From assembly GCA_050258735.1 (NCBI GenBank), contig JBLMZJ010000021.1, positions 1-29,628 on the forward strand: DNA of 29,628 nt. Reading direction: 5' to 3'. Made by a program: the position numbers and the translations under genes. The notes below the pieces were generated by a model. It saw only the letters and a program-made list of their open reading frames with translations. It did no database searches and was not told the DNA's origin. Below are positions 1 to 7,676 of the stretch, one piece after another; the stretch's first letter is position 1; every line of letters begins with the position of its first letter. Origin of the DNA: Syntrophomonas_A sp050258735. Lineage in GTDB: Bacteria > Bacillota > Syntrophomonadia > Syntrophomonadales > Syntrophomonadaceae.

Positions 1-1
1 T

Positions 2-319
2 AACCGTTTTGCATTTTATGATCGGAAAGTGTATTGCCACCTGTTCAAGACCTCCCGGGGCCAGATAGGGTTTAAACGGGTCGTGATGAGGGAAAAGATA
101 AAAAAGGTCCGAGTATACAGTGAGAAGGAGGCAATGACCACAGCCAAACGAAACGCCTGGCGTGACCTGAAAAATGATACGGGTCCCGGCTTTAATATGG
201 TCAGTTCGCGCATAAAAATGATATCATCGCCTAGTGAACCACTTATTCGGATCAGGGTGATCGCTGAGAGCATTGAGAATATCGCTTTAGCTCAGCCGAT
301 AAATACCGAGGCTAAATAG
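2..319 (+). CDS. yqfD: YqfD-like sporulation protein, C-terminal part
   Basis: The frame is open from the first bases of the window, so the gene begins upstream; the last 105 residues are visible and end at a TAA/TAG-type stop at 319. The visible part is basic, with alternating charged and aliphatic residues, and ends in a strand-rich stretch (LIRIRVIAESIENIALAQPI) that resembles the end of YqfD, a roughly 400-residue stage IV sporulation membrane protein. The assignment rests on that tail and on position directly before phoH, where yqfD sits in Bacillus and clostridia. The membrane segments expected earlier in the protein lie outside the window. No function can be read from this fragment itself. 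Confidence 0.72.
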   Translation, partial: NRFAFYDRKVYCHLFKTSRGQIGFKRVVMREKIKKVRVYSEKEAMTTAKRNAWRDLKNDTGPGFNMVSSRIKMISSPSEPLIRIRVIAESIENIALAQPINTEAK

Positions 320-336
320 TACAGGAACCCTTTCTG

Positions 337-345
337 TGCTATAAT
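337..345 (+). promoter_or_regulatory. Extended -10 promoter ahead of phoH
   Basis: TGCTATAAT is a full extended -10 (TGnTATAAT) 18 bases after the yqfD stop and about 74 bases before the phoH start. No good -35 lies 17 bases upstream, as is common for extended -10 promoters. It would start the phoH-pgpH-ybeY-dgkA transcript near position 352. Confidence 0.4.
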
Positions 346-418
346 AGCTTAGAATATCTTGATTTTGACAAGAGAGATTCAATGCTGATGACAAATCAAG
401 CAGGAGGGGGACAAATTA

Positions 419-1387
419 TTGAGCACTAAGGAAGCCCGGGTGGCAATAAAAGACAACGGTCAGGCAGCCATTTTTTTCGGAATTGGTGACGAGAACTTCA
501 ACCATCTGCGCAGTATCTGTCAGGCTGAGATCTTTGCCCGGGGTTCTGATATATATGTCAAGGGCGATGAGGAAAAGGTCGATATCGTGCTTGAATTGGT
601 GAACAGCCTCATAGATTTTATTGAGACTGAAGGCCAACTGACCATAAACGATATCAATTACATGCATAACAGGCTCAAAAAAGGAGACAAGCTCCATCAT
701 CGCGAGAACCTGGCCGGACCTATACTTACCACCACCAGGGGCAAGGCCATCAAAGCCAAAACTATTGGACAAAAAAGATATGTAGAATCCATTCTTCGCA
801 ATGACATAGTTTTTAGTATTGGACCAGCCGGCACCGGCAAGACTTACCTGGCAGTAGCTATGGCGGTAAATGCCTTAAAAAACCGTGAGGTAGAACGCAT
901 CGTACTAGTACGGCCAGCGGTGGAAGCCGGAGAAAAACTTGGTTTCCTGCCGGGAGACCTCATTGAAAAGGTCAACCCTTACCTGCGTCCGTTGTACGAC
1001 AGCCTGTTTGATATACTTGGAGTGGAAGTTACTCAACGCTATCTTGACAAGAATATAATTGAAGTAGCGCCCCTGGCTTATATGCGGGGCAGAACACTCA
1101 ATAATGCTTTTATTATTCTGGATGAGGCCCAGAATACTACACCCCAGCAAATGAAGATGTTCCTTACCCGGCTCGGTTTCGGGTCCAAAGCAGTCATCAC
1201 GGGTGATATCACACAGGTTGACTTGCCTAAAGATGATAGTTCTGGCTTAATTGAAGTACAAAAGATCCTGGGACAGGTCAAAGGCCTGGCCTTCGAATAC
1301 CTGGCTAAAGAGGATGTTGTACGGCATCCCCTGGTCCAAAAGATTATTGATGCTTATGAAGTCTATGAAGCTGAAAAGATTCAATAA
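419..1387 (+). CDS. phoH: PhoH family ATPase
   Basis: A 322-residue PhoH-like P-loop ATPase, full length for the family. Walker A is GPAGTGKT at residues 135-142 and Walker B is FIILDEAQN at 231-239; the motif EAGEKLGFLPGD that follows the first strand is also typical. An N-terminal segment of about 110 residues, probably an RNA-binding (KH-like) part, precedes the ATPase domain. The TTG start is supported by GGAGGGGG at 403-410 with an 8-base spacer. PhoH proteins are cytoplasmic and are thought to act in RNA metabolism; their linkage to ybeY, as here, supports this, but the exact substrate is not established. The next gene follows after about 100 bases. Confidence 0.95.
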   Translation: MSTKEARVAIKDNGQAAIFFGIGDENFNHLRSICQAEIFARGSDIYVKGDEEKVDIVLELVNSLIDFIETEGQLTINDINYMHNRLKKGDKLHHRENLAGPILTTTRGKAIKAKTIGQKRYVESILRNDIVFSIGPAGTGKTYLAVAMAVNALKNREVERIVLVRPAVEAGEKLGFLPGDLIEKVNPYLRPLYDSLFDILGVEVTQRYLDKNIIEVAPLAYMRGRTLNNAFIILDEAQNTTPQQMKMFLTRLGFGSKAVITGDITQVDLPKDDSSGLIEVQKILGQVKGLAFEYLAKEDVVRHPLVQKIIDAYEVYEAEKIQ

Positions 1388-1484
1388 TAGTTTTTAGTCA
1401 ACCTGACATTCAGACCAAGGCGGAAGCGAATAATTTAAACCCCTTCTGACAGGATTGGCTCAGAAGAGGCTAAGGAGCATTAGC

Positions 1485-3680
1485 GTGAGGATACCTGGCA
1501 TCCTGAATGTAGCTTGGAAGAAACTGCTGACCTTCTTTCACCGGTCCAGCACCAAAAAAGTATTAGGGTTAACCCTGTTCTTCTGTATTACCATACTTAT
1601 CTTGTTCAGCCGGATAAGCCCGCAGCAGGTCACCCTTAAGCCGGACGAAGTGGCCGAACGGGATATCCAATCAAACATCAGTGCAGTAGTAGTAGACCGT
1701 GTACAGACCGATGAACTTAAGAGACATGCTGCCAGCAAGGTGCAGAAGGTGTATCAGGAGGACAAGTATGCCCTTGATAATACCCGCAGTGAGATCGATA
1801 GATTCTATACTTCGGTCAGTACCATAATTGCCTCGTCCAGGGACAAGTCAGAGGAAATTGATGATCTGATCCGTTCCGTAAATCAGCATCCTGAAACCAT
1901 CAAACCGGGTTTTACCACCAGGGAGTTGAGACAATATCTAATGAATACCCGTCCGGAAGATCTGGAGCAGATGCACCAAACCACCCTTAGTATCGTTGAC
2001 GAGCTCCTGGATCAGCCGGTGACCGAGGAGGCACTTCCCGGCTTATTTTCTTCGGCTATCAGCAAGATAGATAGCCTGGCCTTTGCTCCGCAGGCCCGGG
2101 ATATCATGAAAATGGTATGCATCAACTCGCTCAGGCCAAGTTTGGCCTTTAATCCGAAGGCTACTGAAAAAGCCCGTCAAGAGGCGATGAATGCGGTAAA
2201 GCCTGTGCAAAAGACGGTAAAAGTAGGCGAAATCATTGTACACCGAGGTGAACGTGTAACGCCGGAACAGATCGCCACCCTGGAGCAGTTAGGGATCCAG
2301 CGCAGCAGGAGCTATCCCCTCACCCTGGTCGGGGCGGGAATATTTGTTTTTATTACCTTTTGGATCAGTATAGAGTTTCTACGGCGTTATTACCGCAAGT
2401 TTTATGAAAATGATGCCTTGATGATACTGATTGCTCTGGTCTTTATCATAATTCTCGGTTTGACCCGTTTTCTCACTGTCATCAAACTGGGCGACACGCC
2501 TGAAATCAACGCGCTCTCCGGGTATCTGGCCCCGGTTGCCGCTGGGTCTATGCTGATCGCCATACTGCTCGATAACCGTCTGGCCTATTTCCTGACCATG
2601 CTTATGGCGATCTATGTCGGTATGGTGACCGAAGGCAATCAATTGTTTTACGCCATAGCTGCATTTGCTGGAGGCACAGTTGGGGTTTTCCAGGTCTACC
2701 GCCTCAATCAAACATCTGATCTGGCTCGCTCAGGACTCTACGTAGCTTTGGTCAATATCGCAACAATAATTACATTGACCCTGATCGGCGGAACCTTTAA
2801 TATCAATGTATTGTTCGTGGGATGCATTATCGGAGCAGTCAACGGAATAACATCGGCCGTGTTGATGATTGGAGCCCTGCCTTATCTAGAGACTGCCTTT
2901 TCCATAACCAGTATGATAAAATTGCTCGAGTTGTCAAATCCTAACCATGAACTATTAAAACGCCTGCTGATGGAGGCACCGGGGACTTATCATCATAGTC
3001 TTATGGTAGCTAATTTGGCCGAATCGGCAGCCGAGCCAATTGGTGCAAACCCCTTGCTGGTAAGGGTGGGGGCGTATTATCATGATATAGGCAAGGTAAA
3101 ACGTTCAGATTATTTTGTGGAAAACCAACGTACGTTTGATAACCCCCATGAGAAGATCGCTCCGGCCTTGAGTTCACTGATCATAACCTCCCATGTCAGG
3201 GAGGGGGTCGAACTGGCCAGGGAAGCCCGGATACCCCAGATCATAATTGATTTCATCGAACAGCATCACGGCACCAGTTTGGCCAAGTACTTCTATAGCC
3301 GGGCTTTGGAGGAAGACCGGGAGGGGAATATCAATGAGGATAATTTCCGCTATGAAGGGCCAAAACCACAGACCAAGGAGGTTGCATTAGTAATGCTGGC
3401 CGATTCGGTGGAAGCGGCGGTCAAGTCGTTGACTGAGCCCACTCCCGATCGGATAAGGAATATGGTTGACCGTATAATTAAAGATAAACTGAACGATGGA
3501 CAGCTGGAATCCTGTGATCTGACGTTCAAGGATCTTGATATCATTGCCAGATCGTTCTGCCAGATGCTGGAGGGCATCTATCATAAACGTATAGAATACC
3601 CGGAGATCATCGTCAAAGAATTCGAGAAAAGGAGAGAAAAACATGGAGGCTCTGATTATAAACCAGCAGAACAAGGTTAA
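1485..3680 (+). CDS. pgpH: PgpH-type cyclic-di-AMP phosphodiesterase (7TM receptor-HD hydrolase)
   Basis: A 731-residue membrane protein of the YqfF/PgpH family. Order: an N-terminal membrane anchor (about residues 27-44), a large extracytoplasmic domain (7TMR-HDED type, to about residue 275), a run of membrane segments (about 280-475), then a cytoplasmic HD domain. The HD domain shows GTYHHSLMVANLAESA near residue 500 and YYHDIGK near 531, the metal-binding histidines and aspartate. PgpH enzymes cleave c-di-AMP to pApA. I chose the GTG at 1485 over an in-frame TTG at 1455 because TAAGGAG at 1471-1477 lies 7 bases before it; the TTG has only a poor site. The end overlaps ybeY by 38 bases, suggesting coupled translation. 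Confidence 0.93.
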   Translation: MRIPGILNVAWKKLLTFFHRSSTKKVLGLTLFFCITILILFSRISPQQVTLKPDEVAERDIQSNISAVVVDRVQTDELKRHAASKVQKVYQEDKYALDNTRSEIDRFYTSVSTIIASSRDKSEEIDDLIRSVNQHPETIKPGFTTRELRQYLMNTRPEDLEQMHQTTLSIVDELLDQPVTEEALPGLFSSAISKIDSLAFAPQARDIMKMVCINSLRPSLAFNPKATEKARQEAMNAVKPVQKTVKVGEIIVHRGERVTPEQIATLEQLGIQRSRSYPLTLVGAGIFVFITFWISIEFLRRYYRKFYENDALMILIALVFIIILGLTRFLTVIKLGDTPEINALSGYLAPVAAGSMLIAILLDNRLAYFLTMLMAIYVGMVTEGNQLFYAIAAFAGGTVGVFQVYRLNQTSDLARSGLYVALVNIATIITLTLIGGTFNINVLFVGCIIGAVNGITSAVLMIGALPYLETAFSITSMIKLLELSNPNHELLKRLLMEAPGTYHHSLMVANLAESAAEPIGANPLLVRVGAYYHDIGKVKRSDYFVENQRTFDNPHEKIAPALSSLIITSHVREGVELAREARIPQIIIDFIEQHHGTSLAKYFYSRALEEDREGNINEDNFRYEGPKPQTKEVALVMLADSVEAAVKSLTEPTPDRIRNMVDRIIKDKLNDGQLESCDLTFKDLDIIARSFCQMLEGIYHKRIEYPEIIVKEFEKRREKHGGSDYKPAEQG

Positions 3681-4113
3681 CTATACCAGAGAACTTCAGC
3701 AGGTGATTCTCAGCGTTACCAATGCCGTAGCCAAATTAGTTCGCCTGCAGAAGAATTCCGAGGTTAGTGTCCTGATAGTCGATAATAGTTATATTCAAGA
3801 GCTGAATTTTATATATCGTCAGCAGAGTCGGCCCACCGACGTACTTTCCTTTGCCATGAACGAATTGGGGGAGGAAGAGCCTGGCTACGATTCTTCCGGT
3901 GAGGTCAATGTTCTTGGCGATATAGTGATATCTCTGGAGCAGGCTCAATTGCAGTGCGAGGAATATGGGCACTCACTTAACCGGGAATTGGGTTTCCTGG
4001 TCGCTCACGGGATGCTGCATCTCTTGGGTTATGATCATGAAACCGAAGAAGAAAAAAAGGTTATGCGTGAATTAGAAGAAAAGGTAATGAAAACGGTGAA
4101 ACTGGAAAGGTAG
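3643..4113 (+). CDS. ybeY: Endoribonuclease / rRNA maturation factor YbeY
   Basis: A 156-residue YbeY (UPF0054), normal length. The zinc site is present near the C-terminus as HGMLHLLGYDH, with His122, His126 and His132. The conserved PTDVLSFAM segment is at residues 64-72. YbeY is a metal-dependent RNase needed for 16S rRNA 3' end maturation and ribosome quality control. The ATG at 3643 lies inside the end of pgpH and has AAGGAG about 8 bases upstream. The gene is followed after 7 bases by dgkA, and the phoH-pgpH-ybeY-dgkA-cdd-era order matches many Firmicutes. Confidence 0.96.
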   Translation: MEALIINQQNKVNYTRELQQVILSVTNAVAKLVRLQKNSEVSVLIVDNSYIQELNFIYRQQSRPTDVLSFAMNELGEEEPGYDSSGEVNVLGDIVISLEQAQLQCEEYGHSLNRELGFLVAHGMLHLLGYDHETEEEKKVMRELEEKVMKTVKLER

Positions 4114-4120
4114 TCACGAG

Positions 4121-4495
4121 ATGAGAACCAAGAATCTGGGTGAGAGCTTTTACCATGCTACAGTCGGGGTGATATACAGCTTTGTTTCCCAGAGAAATAT
4201 GAAAGTTCACAGTCTGGCTGCTGCAGTTGTAGTTATTGCTGGAATAATCTGCAGGTTGGACCGTATGGAATGGGGGTTAACGATCCTCGCCATATTTATA
4301 GTATTGATTACCGAGACTATGAATACGGCGGTCGAAAAGACCGTTGACTTGGTGACCGACGAGTTTCACCCCTTGGCCAAAAAGGCCAAAAACCTGGCTG
4401 CCGGCGCCACTCTGCTAGCTGCGCTCTGTGCAGTGGTACTAGGGATCATCGTTTTCGGCCCGTATCTGATGGGGGTATTACGGGGATATTTTTAG
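4121..4495 (+). CDS. dgkA: Diacylglycerol/undecaprenol kinase, DgkA family
   Basis: A 124-residue integral membrane kinase with three hydrophobic segments (about residues 31-45, 51-66 and 92-115). The signature ETMNTAVEKTVDL (residues 65-77) carries the two conserved glutamates (65, 72) and Asn68. In Gram-positive bacteria this family phosphorylates undecaprenol, recycling the cell-wall carrier lipid. One oddity is seen: the loop after the second helix reads KAKNLAAGATLLA, with Asn91 where the family normally has Asp after the Lys (Asp95 in E. coli DgkA, an active-site residue). Otherwise the protein looks intact. The stop codon lies within the left arm of an intergenic repeat. Confidence 0.93.
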   Translation: MRTKNLGESFYHATVGVIYSFVSQRNMKVHSLAAAVVVIAGIICRLDRMEWGLTILAIFIVLITETMNTAVEKTVDLVTDEFHPLAKKAKNLAAGATLLAALCAVVLGIIVFGPYLMGVLRGYF

Positions 4496-4714
4496 CCACA
4501 GATTTGCACAGATTAACGCAGATTATGTTAGGAAAAAAATGATGTGTATCTTTTTATAAATTAGGTTTATGGTAGTGCAACTTATTTGATCCAAAATGAT
4601 TCTAAAATATAGTGCGATGTGGCTATGAATATTTAAGAAAAATTACACCGATGTTAGTTCGACTAGATATATTTTTATTCAGCTCAAATTCAATCTGTGT
4701 AAATCTGTGGCTAA
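4492..4714. repeat. Intergenic element with inverted CACAGATT-type ends (copy 1)
   Basis: The 223-base element is bounded by inverted arms, 4492-4514 and 4692-4714, that match at 22 of 23 positions. Each arm is itself a short tandem array of a 10-base unit, CACAGATTWA. The interior is AT-rich and codes for nothing. The left arm supplies the dgkA stop codon. A related element lies at 15485-15622. No transposase is present, so this is a MITE-like or REP-like sequence by appearance only. Confidence 0.7.
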
Positions 4715-4738
4715 TAGCTAAACAAACCGGAGGGTTTT

Positions 4739-5125
4739 ATGACAGTCGAAGAATTGGTGGCGGCGGCTGAAGCAGCCAGGGAGCAGGCCTATGCACCTTA
4801 CTCTGGCTTCAGGGTCGGGGCCGCCCTGCTGACCGGGGAAGGTAGAGTATACACCGGGGCTAATGTAGAAAATGCCTCCTACGGATTGACTGTCTGTGCA
4901 GAACGCATAGCGGTTTTCAAAGCAGTGACTTCCGGAGAACGTGATTTTAGCATGATCGCTCTGGCAGGGAGCGGCCAGGGTTATATATATCCATGCGGAG
5001 CTTGTTTACAGGTTCTGGTTGAGTTCGCTCCTTCGCTTAAAGTAATTATTACCGATGAAAAAAGACAGCGCAAAGAATATAATTTGAATGAGATGTTGCC
5101 CCGGCATTTTGTTTTGCCAATGTAG
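4739..5125 (+). CDS. cdd: Cytidine deaminase
   Basis: A 128-residue homotetramer-type cytidine deaminase. The zinc and catalytic residues are all present: Cys53 and Glu55 in the TVCAERIAV segment, Cys86 and Cys89 in YPCGACLQVL. The substrate-binding segment GANVENASYGL (residues 40-50) precedes them. It converts cytidine and deoxycytidine to uridine and deoxyuridine for salvage. The ATG has GGAGGG with a 5-base gap. It follows repeat copy 1 and is 10 bases ahead of era. With deoC downstream it gives a partial deoxypyrimidine salvage set. Confidence 0.97.
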   Translation: MTVEELVAAAEAAREQAYAPYSGFRVGAALLTGEGRVYTGANVENASYGLTVCAERIAVFKAVTSGERDFSMIALAGSGQGYIYPCGACLQVLVEFAPSLKVIITDEKRQRKEYNLNEMLPRHFVLPM

Positions 5126-5135
5126 GAGGGTTATA

Positions 5136-6017
5136 GTGAAATCAGGATTCGTCAGTATTGTGGGCCGGCCCAATGTCGGTAAGTCCACGCTCATGAATAC
5201 AATTATCGGAGCCAAGATAGCGATCGTAACGGAAAAACCTCAAACCACCCGGACCCGGATCCAGGGCATCCATACCTGTGCCGATGGTCAAATCATCTTT
5301 ATCGATACTCCAGGTATCCATAAGCCACAGCATCGTCTGGGTGAATATATGGTAGAGGTTTCGACCCGTACCTTTGATGAAGTGGATCTGATCTATTACA
5401 TGACTGATGTCACGCGCCCCTTTGGCGGCGGAGAACAGTTTGTGATCAATCATCTCAAAGCTGTATCAGTTCCAGTATTTCTGGTGGTCAATAAGATAGA
5501 CCTGGTCAGCGAACAACAAGTAGAACAATTCATTCAGAGTTTTACCAGCCAAATGCAGTTCAGTGCGGTTATTCCCCTGTCGGCGATGCATGGCACCAAT
5601 ATGGACAAGATGCTTGAACTCACCTTTGCGTCGCTGCCGGAAGGACCGCTTTATTATCCTGAAGAAGATCTGACCGATCAGCCGGCCTCCTTCATCGCAG
5701 CCGAGTTGATCAGAGAAAAAGCCCTGCTCCTGACCAGGGATGAGGTGCCTCATTCTCTGGCGGTAGAGGTGGAGGAATTTAAACAGCAGACCGGCGGCAA
5801 GGTATACCTGCGGGCAGTCATATATACGGAAAGGGACTCACAAAAAGGAATCATTATAGGCAAAAACGGGCAGATGCTGAAAAACATCGGCGAACAGTCC
5901 CGTAAAGATATTGAAATAATGTTGGATGCCGAAGTCTATCTCGACCTATGGGTCAAGGTTAAGAAAAACTGGCGTGACAGCGAGTCCAACCTCAACCAGT
6001 TTGGCTTCCGGTTGTGA
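5136..6017 (+). CDS. era: GTPase Era
   Basis: A 293-residue Era, full length. GTPase motifs: G1 GRPNVGKS (10-17), effector region around TTRTR (37-41), G3 DTPG (57-60), G4 NKID (119-122) and G5 SAM. The C-terminal KH domain is seen as IIIGKNGQMLKNIGEQSRKD, followed by the usual LWVKVKKNWR tail. Era binds the 3' end of 16S rRNA and assists 30S assembly. The GTG at 5136 is chosen over longer in-frame extensions because AGGAGGG at 5124-5130 lies just before it and the protein then begins MKSGFVSIVGRPNVGKS, as Era does. Confidence 0.97.
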   Translation: MKSGFVSIVGRPNVGKSTLMNTIIGAKIAIVTEKPQTTRTRIQGIHTCADGQIIFIDTPGIHKPQHRLGEYMVEVSTRTFDEVDLIYYMTDVTRPFGGGEQFVINHLKAVSVPVFLVVNKIDLVSEQQVEQFIQSFTSQMQFSAVIPLSAMHGTNMDKMLELTFASLPEGPLYYPEEDLTDQPASFIAAELIREKALLLTRDEVPHSLAVEVEEFKQQTGGKVYLRAVIYTERDSQKGIIIGKNGQMLKNIGEQSRKDIEIMLDAEVYLDLWVKVKKNWRDSESNLNQFGFRL

Positions 6018-6028
6018 GGTGACCCCTT

Positions 6029-6694
6029 TTGCTGGCGGCATATCTGGACCACACCAACCTAAAACCTGAGGCAGCGCGCAGTGACATCGAATCCCTCTGC
6101 CATGAGGCTGTCAAGTATGGCATGGCGGCCGTATGTGTTCACCCTGGACGATTGGTCAACGCGCTCAGTATTATCAGCGGAAGTCCAGTGAGACTGTGTA
6201 CTGTAATCGGATTTCCACTGGGGGCAGATACCGCCGCGACCAAGTTGTTTGCGGCGCGCAACGCCCTGGACCAGGGTGCTGATGAATTGGATATGGTCAT
6301 CAATATCGGAGCAATAAAGGATAATAATTATTCCCTGGTAAAACAAGAGATCAACAGCCTGCTCGAGTTAAAACCGGAATATGATTTTCTATTGAAGGTG
6401 ATCGTTGAAACCGCCCTGCTAACATCGGCGGAACTGGCGGCGGTAACTACCCTGGTCAGTGAAAGCGGAGCCGATTTCATCAAGACCTCCACTGGATTCG
6501 CGAGCCGGGGAGTCAGCTTGCAGGATATAGAGATCATAAAACAATATAAAAGCGACAGACTAAAAATAAAGGCCAGCGGAGGAATCAGAGAACTGGAGTT
6601 TGCTCTGCGGCTGCTGGAGGCCGGAGTGGATCGGATCGGGACCAGCAGTGGGGCCGGATTGGTAGAGGAGTATAGGAAACGGGGAGGACGATAA
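6029..6694 (+). CDS. deoC: Deoxyribose-phosphate aldolase
   Basis: A 221-residue class I aldolase of the short Gram-positive DeoC type. The Schiff-base lysine is Lys152 in FIKTSTGF; Lys181 in KIKASGGIR and Asp89 in ELDMVINIGA complete the active site. It splits 2-deoxyribose-5-phosphate into glyceraldehyde-3-phosphate and acetaldehyde. The TTG start is preceded by GAGGTG at 6015-6020, which overlaps the era stop, so translation is probably coupled. The stop codon sits in the loop of a terminator-like hairpin. Confidence 0.96.
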   Translation: MLAAYLDHTNLKPEAARSDIESLCHEAVKYGMAAVCVHPGRLVNALSIISGSPVRLCTVIGFPLGADTAATKLFAARNALDQGADELDMVINIGAIKDNNYSLVKQEINSLLELKPEYDFLLKVIVETALLTSAELAAVTTLVSESGADFIKTSTGFASRGVSLQDIEIIKQYKSDRLKIKASGGIRELEFALRLLEAGVDRIGTSSGAGLVEEYRKRGGR

Positions 6695-6710
6695 GGAGTC
6701 GTCCTTTTTT
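6685..6710 (+). terminator. Intrinsic terminator-like hairpin at the deoC stop
   Basis: The stem AGGACGA (6685-6691) pairs perfectly with TCGTCCT (6699-6705); the 7-base loop is TAAGGAG and a run of six T ends at 6710. The loop contains both the deoC stop codon and a Shine-Dalgarno sequence, and the next ATG follows directly at 6711. It may act as a terminator, as a translational control element for the next gene, or both. Confidence 0.6.
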
Positions 6711-7676
6711 ATGTTCCTTAAGCGCATTTGCCTCTTCATAATTAGTGCCGGGATCTATACCAGTATCATGGTAAATCACCCCAGTCCAGCCCTCAAAGAG
6801 CTGGGATATCAACAGGCGTTGAACAGTTATGGAGGGGTATGTGCTGATAGATTGGAGATCAGTATACTGTATCAGCCCGGTGTAAGGAGGCTGAATGGAG
6901 CCTATAACGGCAAGATCGCAGCGATCATTCCAGGCGGGTCCATCGATTACCCCCGGTTGCTTGATAGATTCCTGGAACAAGGTTGCCGGGCGATAGTCGA
7001 GTGTTCAGCCCTTGATGCCTGGCATACTACGGAAGATGGTCAAAAATATCTGAAGAAGATGCACGGCAGAGCTTACCGGGTAGTAGTCTTCGACGGAGGC
7101 CACCATCTGCCTACGCTGGGTTTAGCCCCGGATATCATTGTTATGCCGGTGACCAACGGTTATGCAGCTCATTCCCGTGCACTGGATGGCATCAGGGCAC
7201 AAGTGGTGAGTGAATTGGCCAGAGAAGCAGGATGCAGGGCAGTTGTCGCCAGTGTCCCGCGTTGGGGTTTGGTGAAGGCGGAGCCATCGCTGATCCGGAT
7301 AACGGAAAGAATAATTGCTGACAGTCCCGTTTCCGATAATGAGATCGTGTTCAGACCGCGGGCCACTGATGGGGCAAGCTGCTCACAAGGCATTTGCTTT
7401 GCTTTCGTCGAACGGGAATGTATTAACGATCAGGATGCATTGAACCGGAAACTTGATAGCTTATCGATCAAAGATATTCATAAGATATACCTGGCTTTCG
7501 ATTATCGATATATCGACGTATCTTCTGCTGATGACTATTGCCGTTCTTTGAGCCGGCATTGCCAGGTGCCGGTTATCAGAGCAAATGAACCGGTAACGGT
7601 GGCCAGTGCCATATTTCCCTTGGGAGTGGGAGAAGATGAACTATCGCAGTCGGTCCATTATTTTGAAAACCATTGA
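6711..7676 (+). CDS. Unrecognised protein between deoC and recO
   Basis: I do not recognise this 321-residue protein. The first 22 residues (MFLKRICLFIISAGIYTSIM) are hydrophobic and could be a signal anchor; a second in-frame ATG at 6768 would remove them. The rest looks like an alternating alpha/beta fold: AAIIPGGSIDYPRLLDRF (about 67-84), VVVFDGGHH, then LAPDIIVMPVTNGYAA and CRAVVASVPRW, and later HKIYLAFDYRYIDV. Several Cys and His residues are scattered with no clear metal motif. The ribosome site is TAAGGAG in the loop of the upstream hairpin, 12 bases away. The end overlaps recO by 41 bases, which supports a real, cotranslated gene. No function is proposed. Confidence 0.8.
   Translation: MFLKRICLFIISAGIYTSIMVNHPSPALKELGYQQALNSYGGVCADRLEISILYQPGVRRLNGAYNGKIAAIIPGGSIDYPRLLDRFLEQGCRAIVECSALDAWHTTEDGQKYLKKMHGRAYRVVVFDGGHHLPTLGLAPDIIVMPVTNGYAAHSRALDGIRAQVVSELAREAGCRAVVASVPRWGLVKAEPSLIRITERIIADSPVSDNEIVFRPRATDGASCSQGICFAFVERECINDQDALNRKLDSLSIKDIHKIYLAFDYRYIDVSSADDYCRSLSRHCQVPVIRANEPVTVASAIFPLGVGEDELSQSVHYFENH

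Noticed and set aside
1455..1484. TTG at 1455 as the start of pgpH
   Set aside because: The GTG at 1485 has TAAGGAG at a proper 7-base distance; the TTG has only a poor site close to it.
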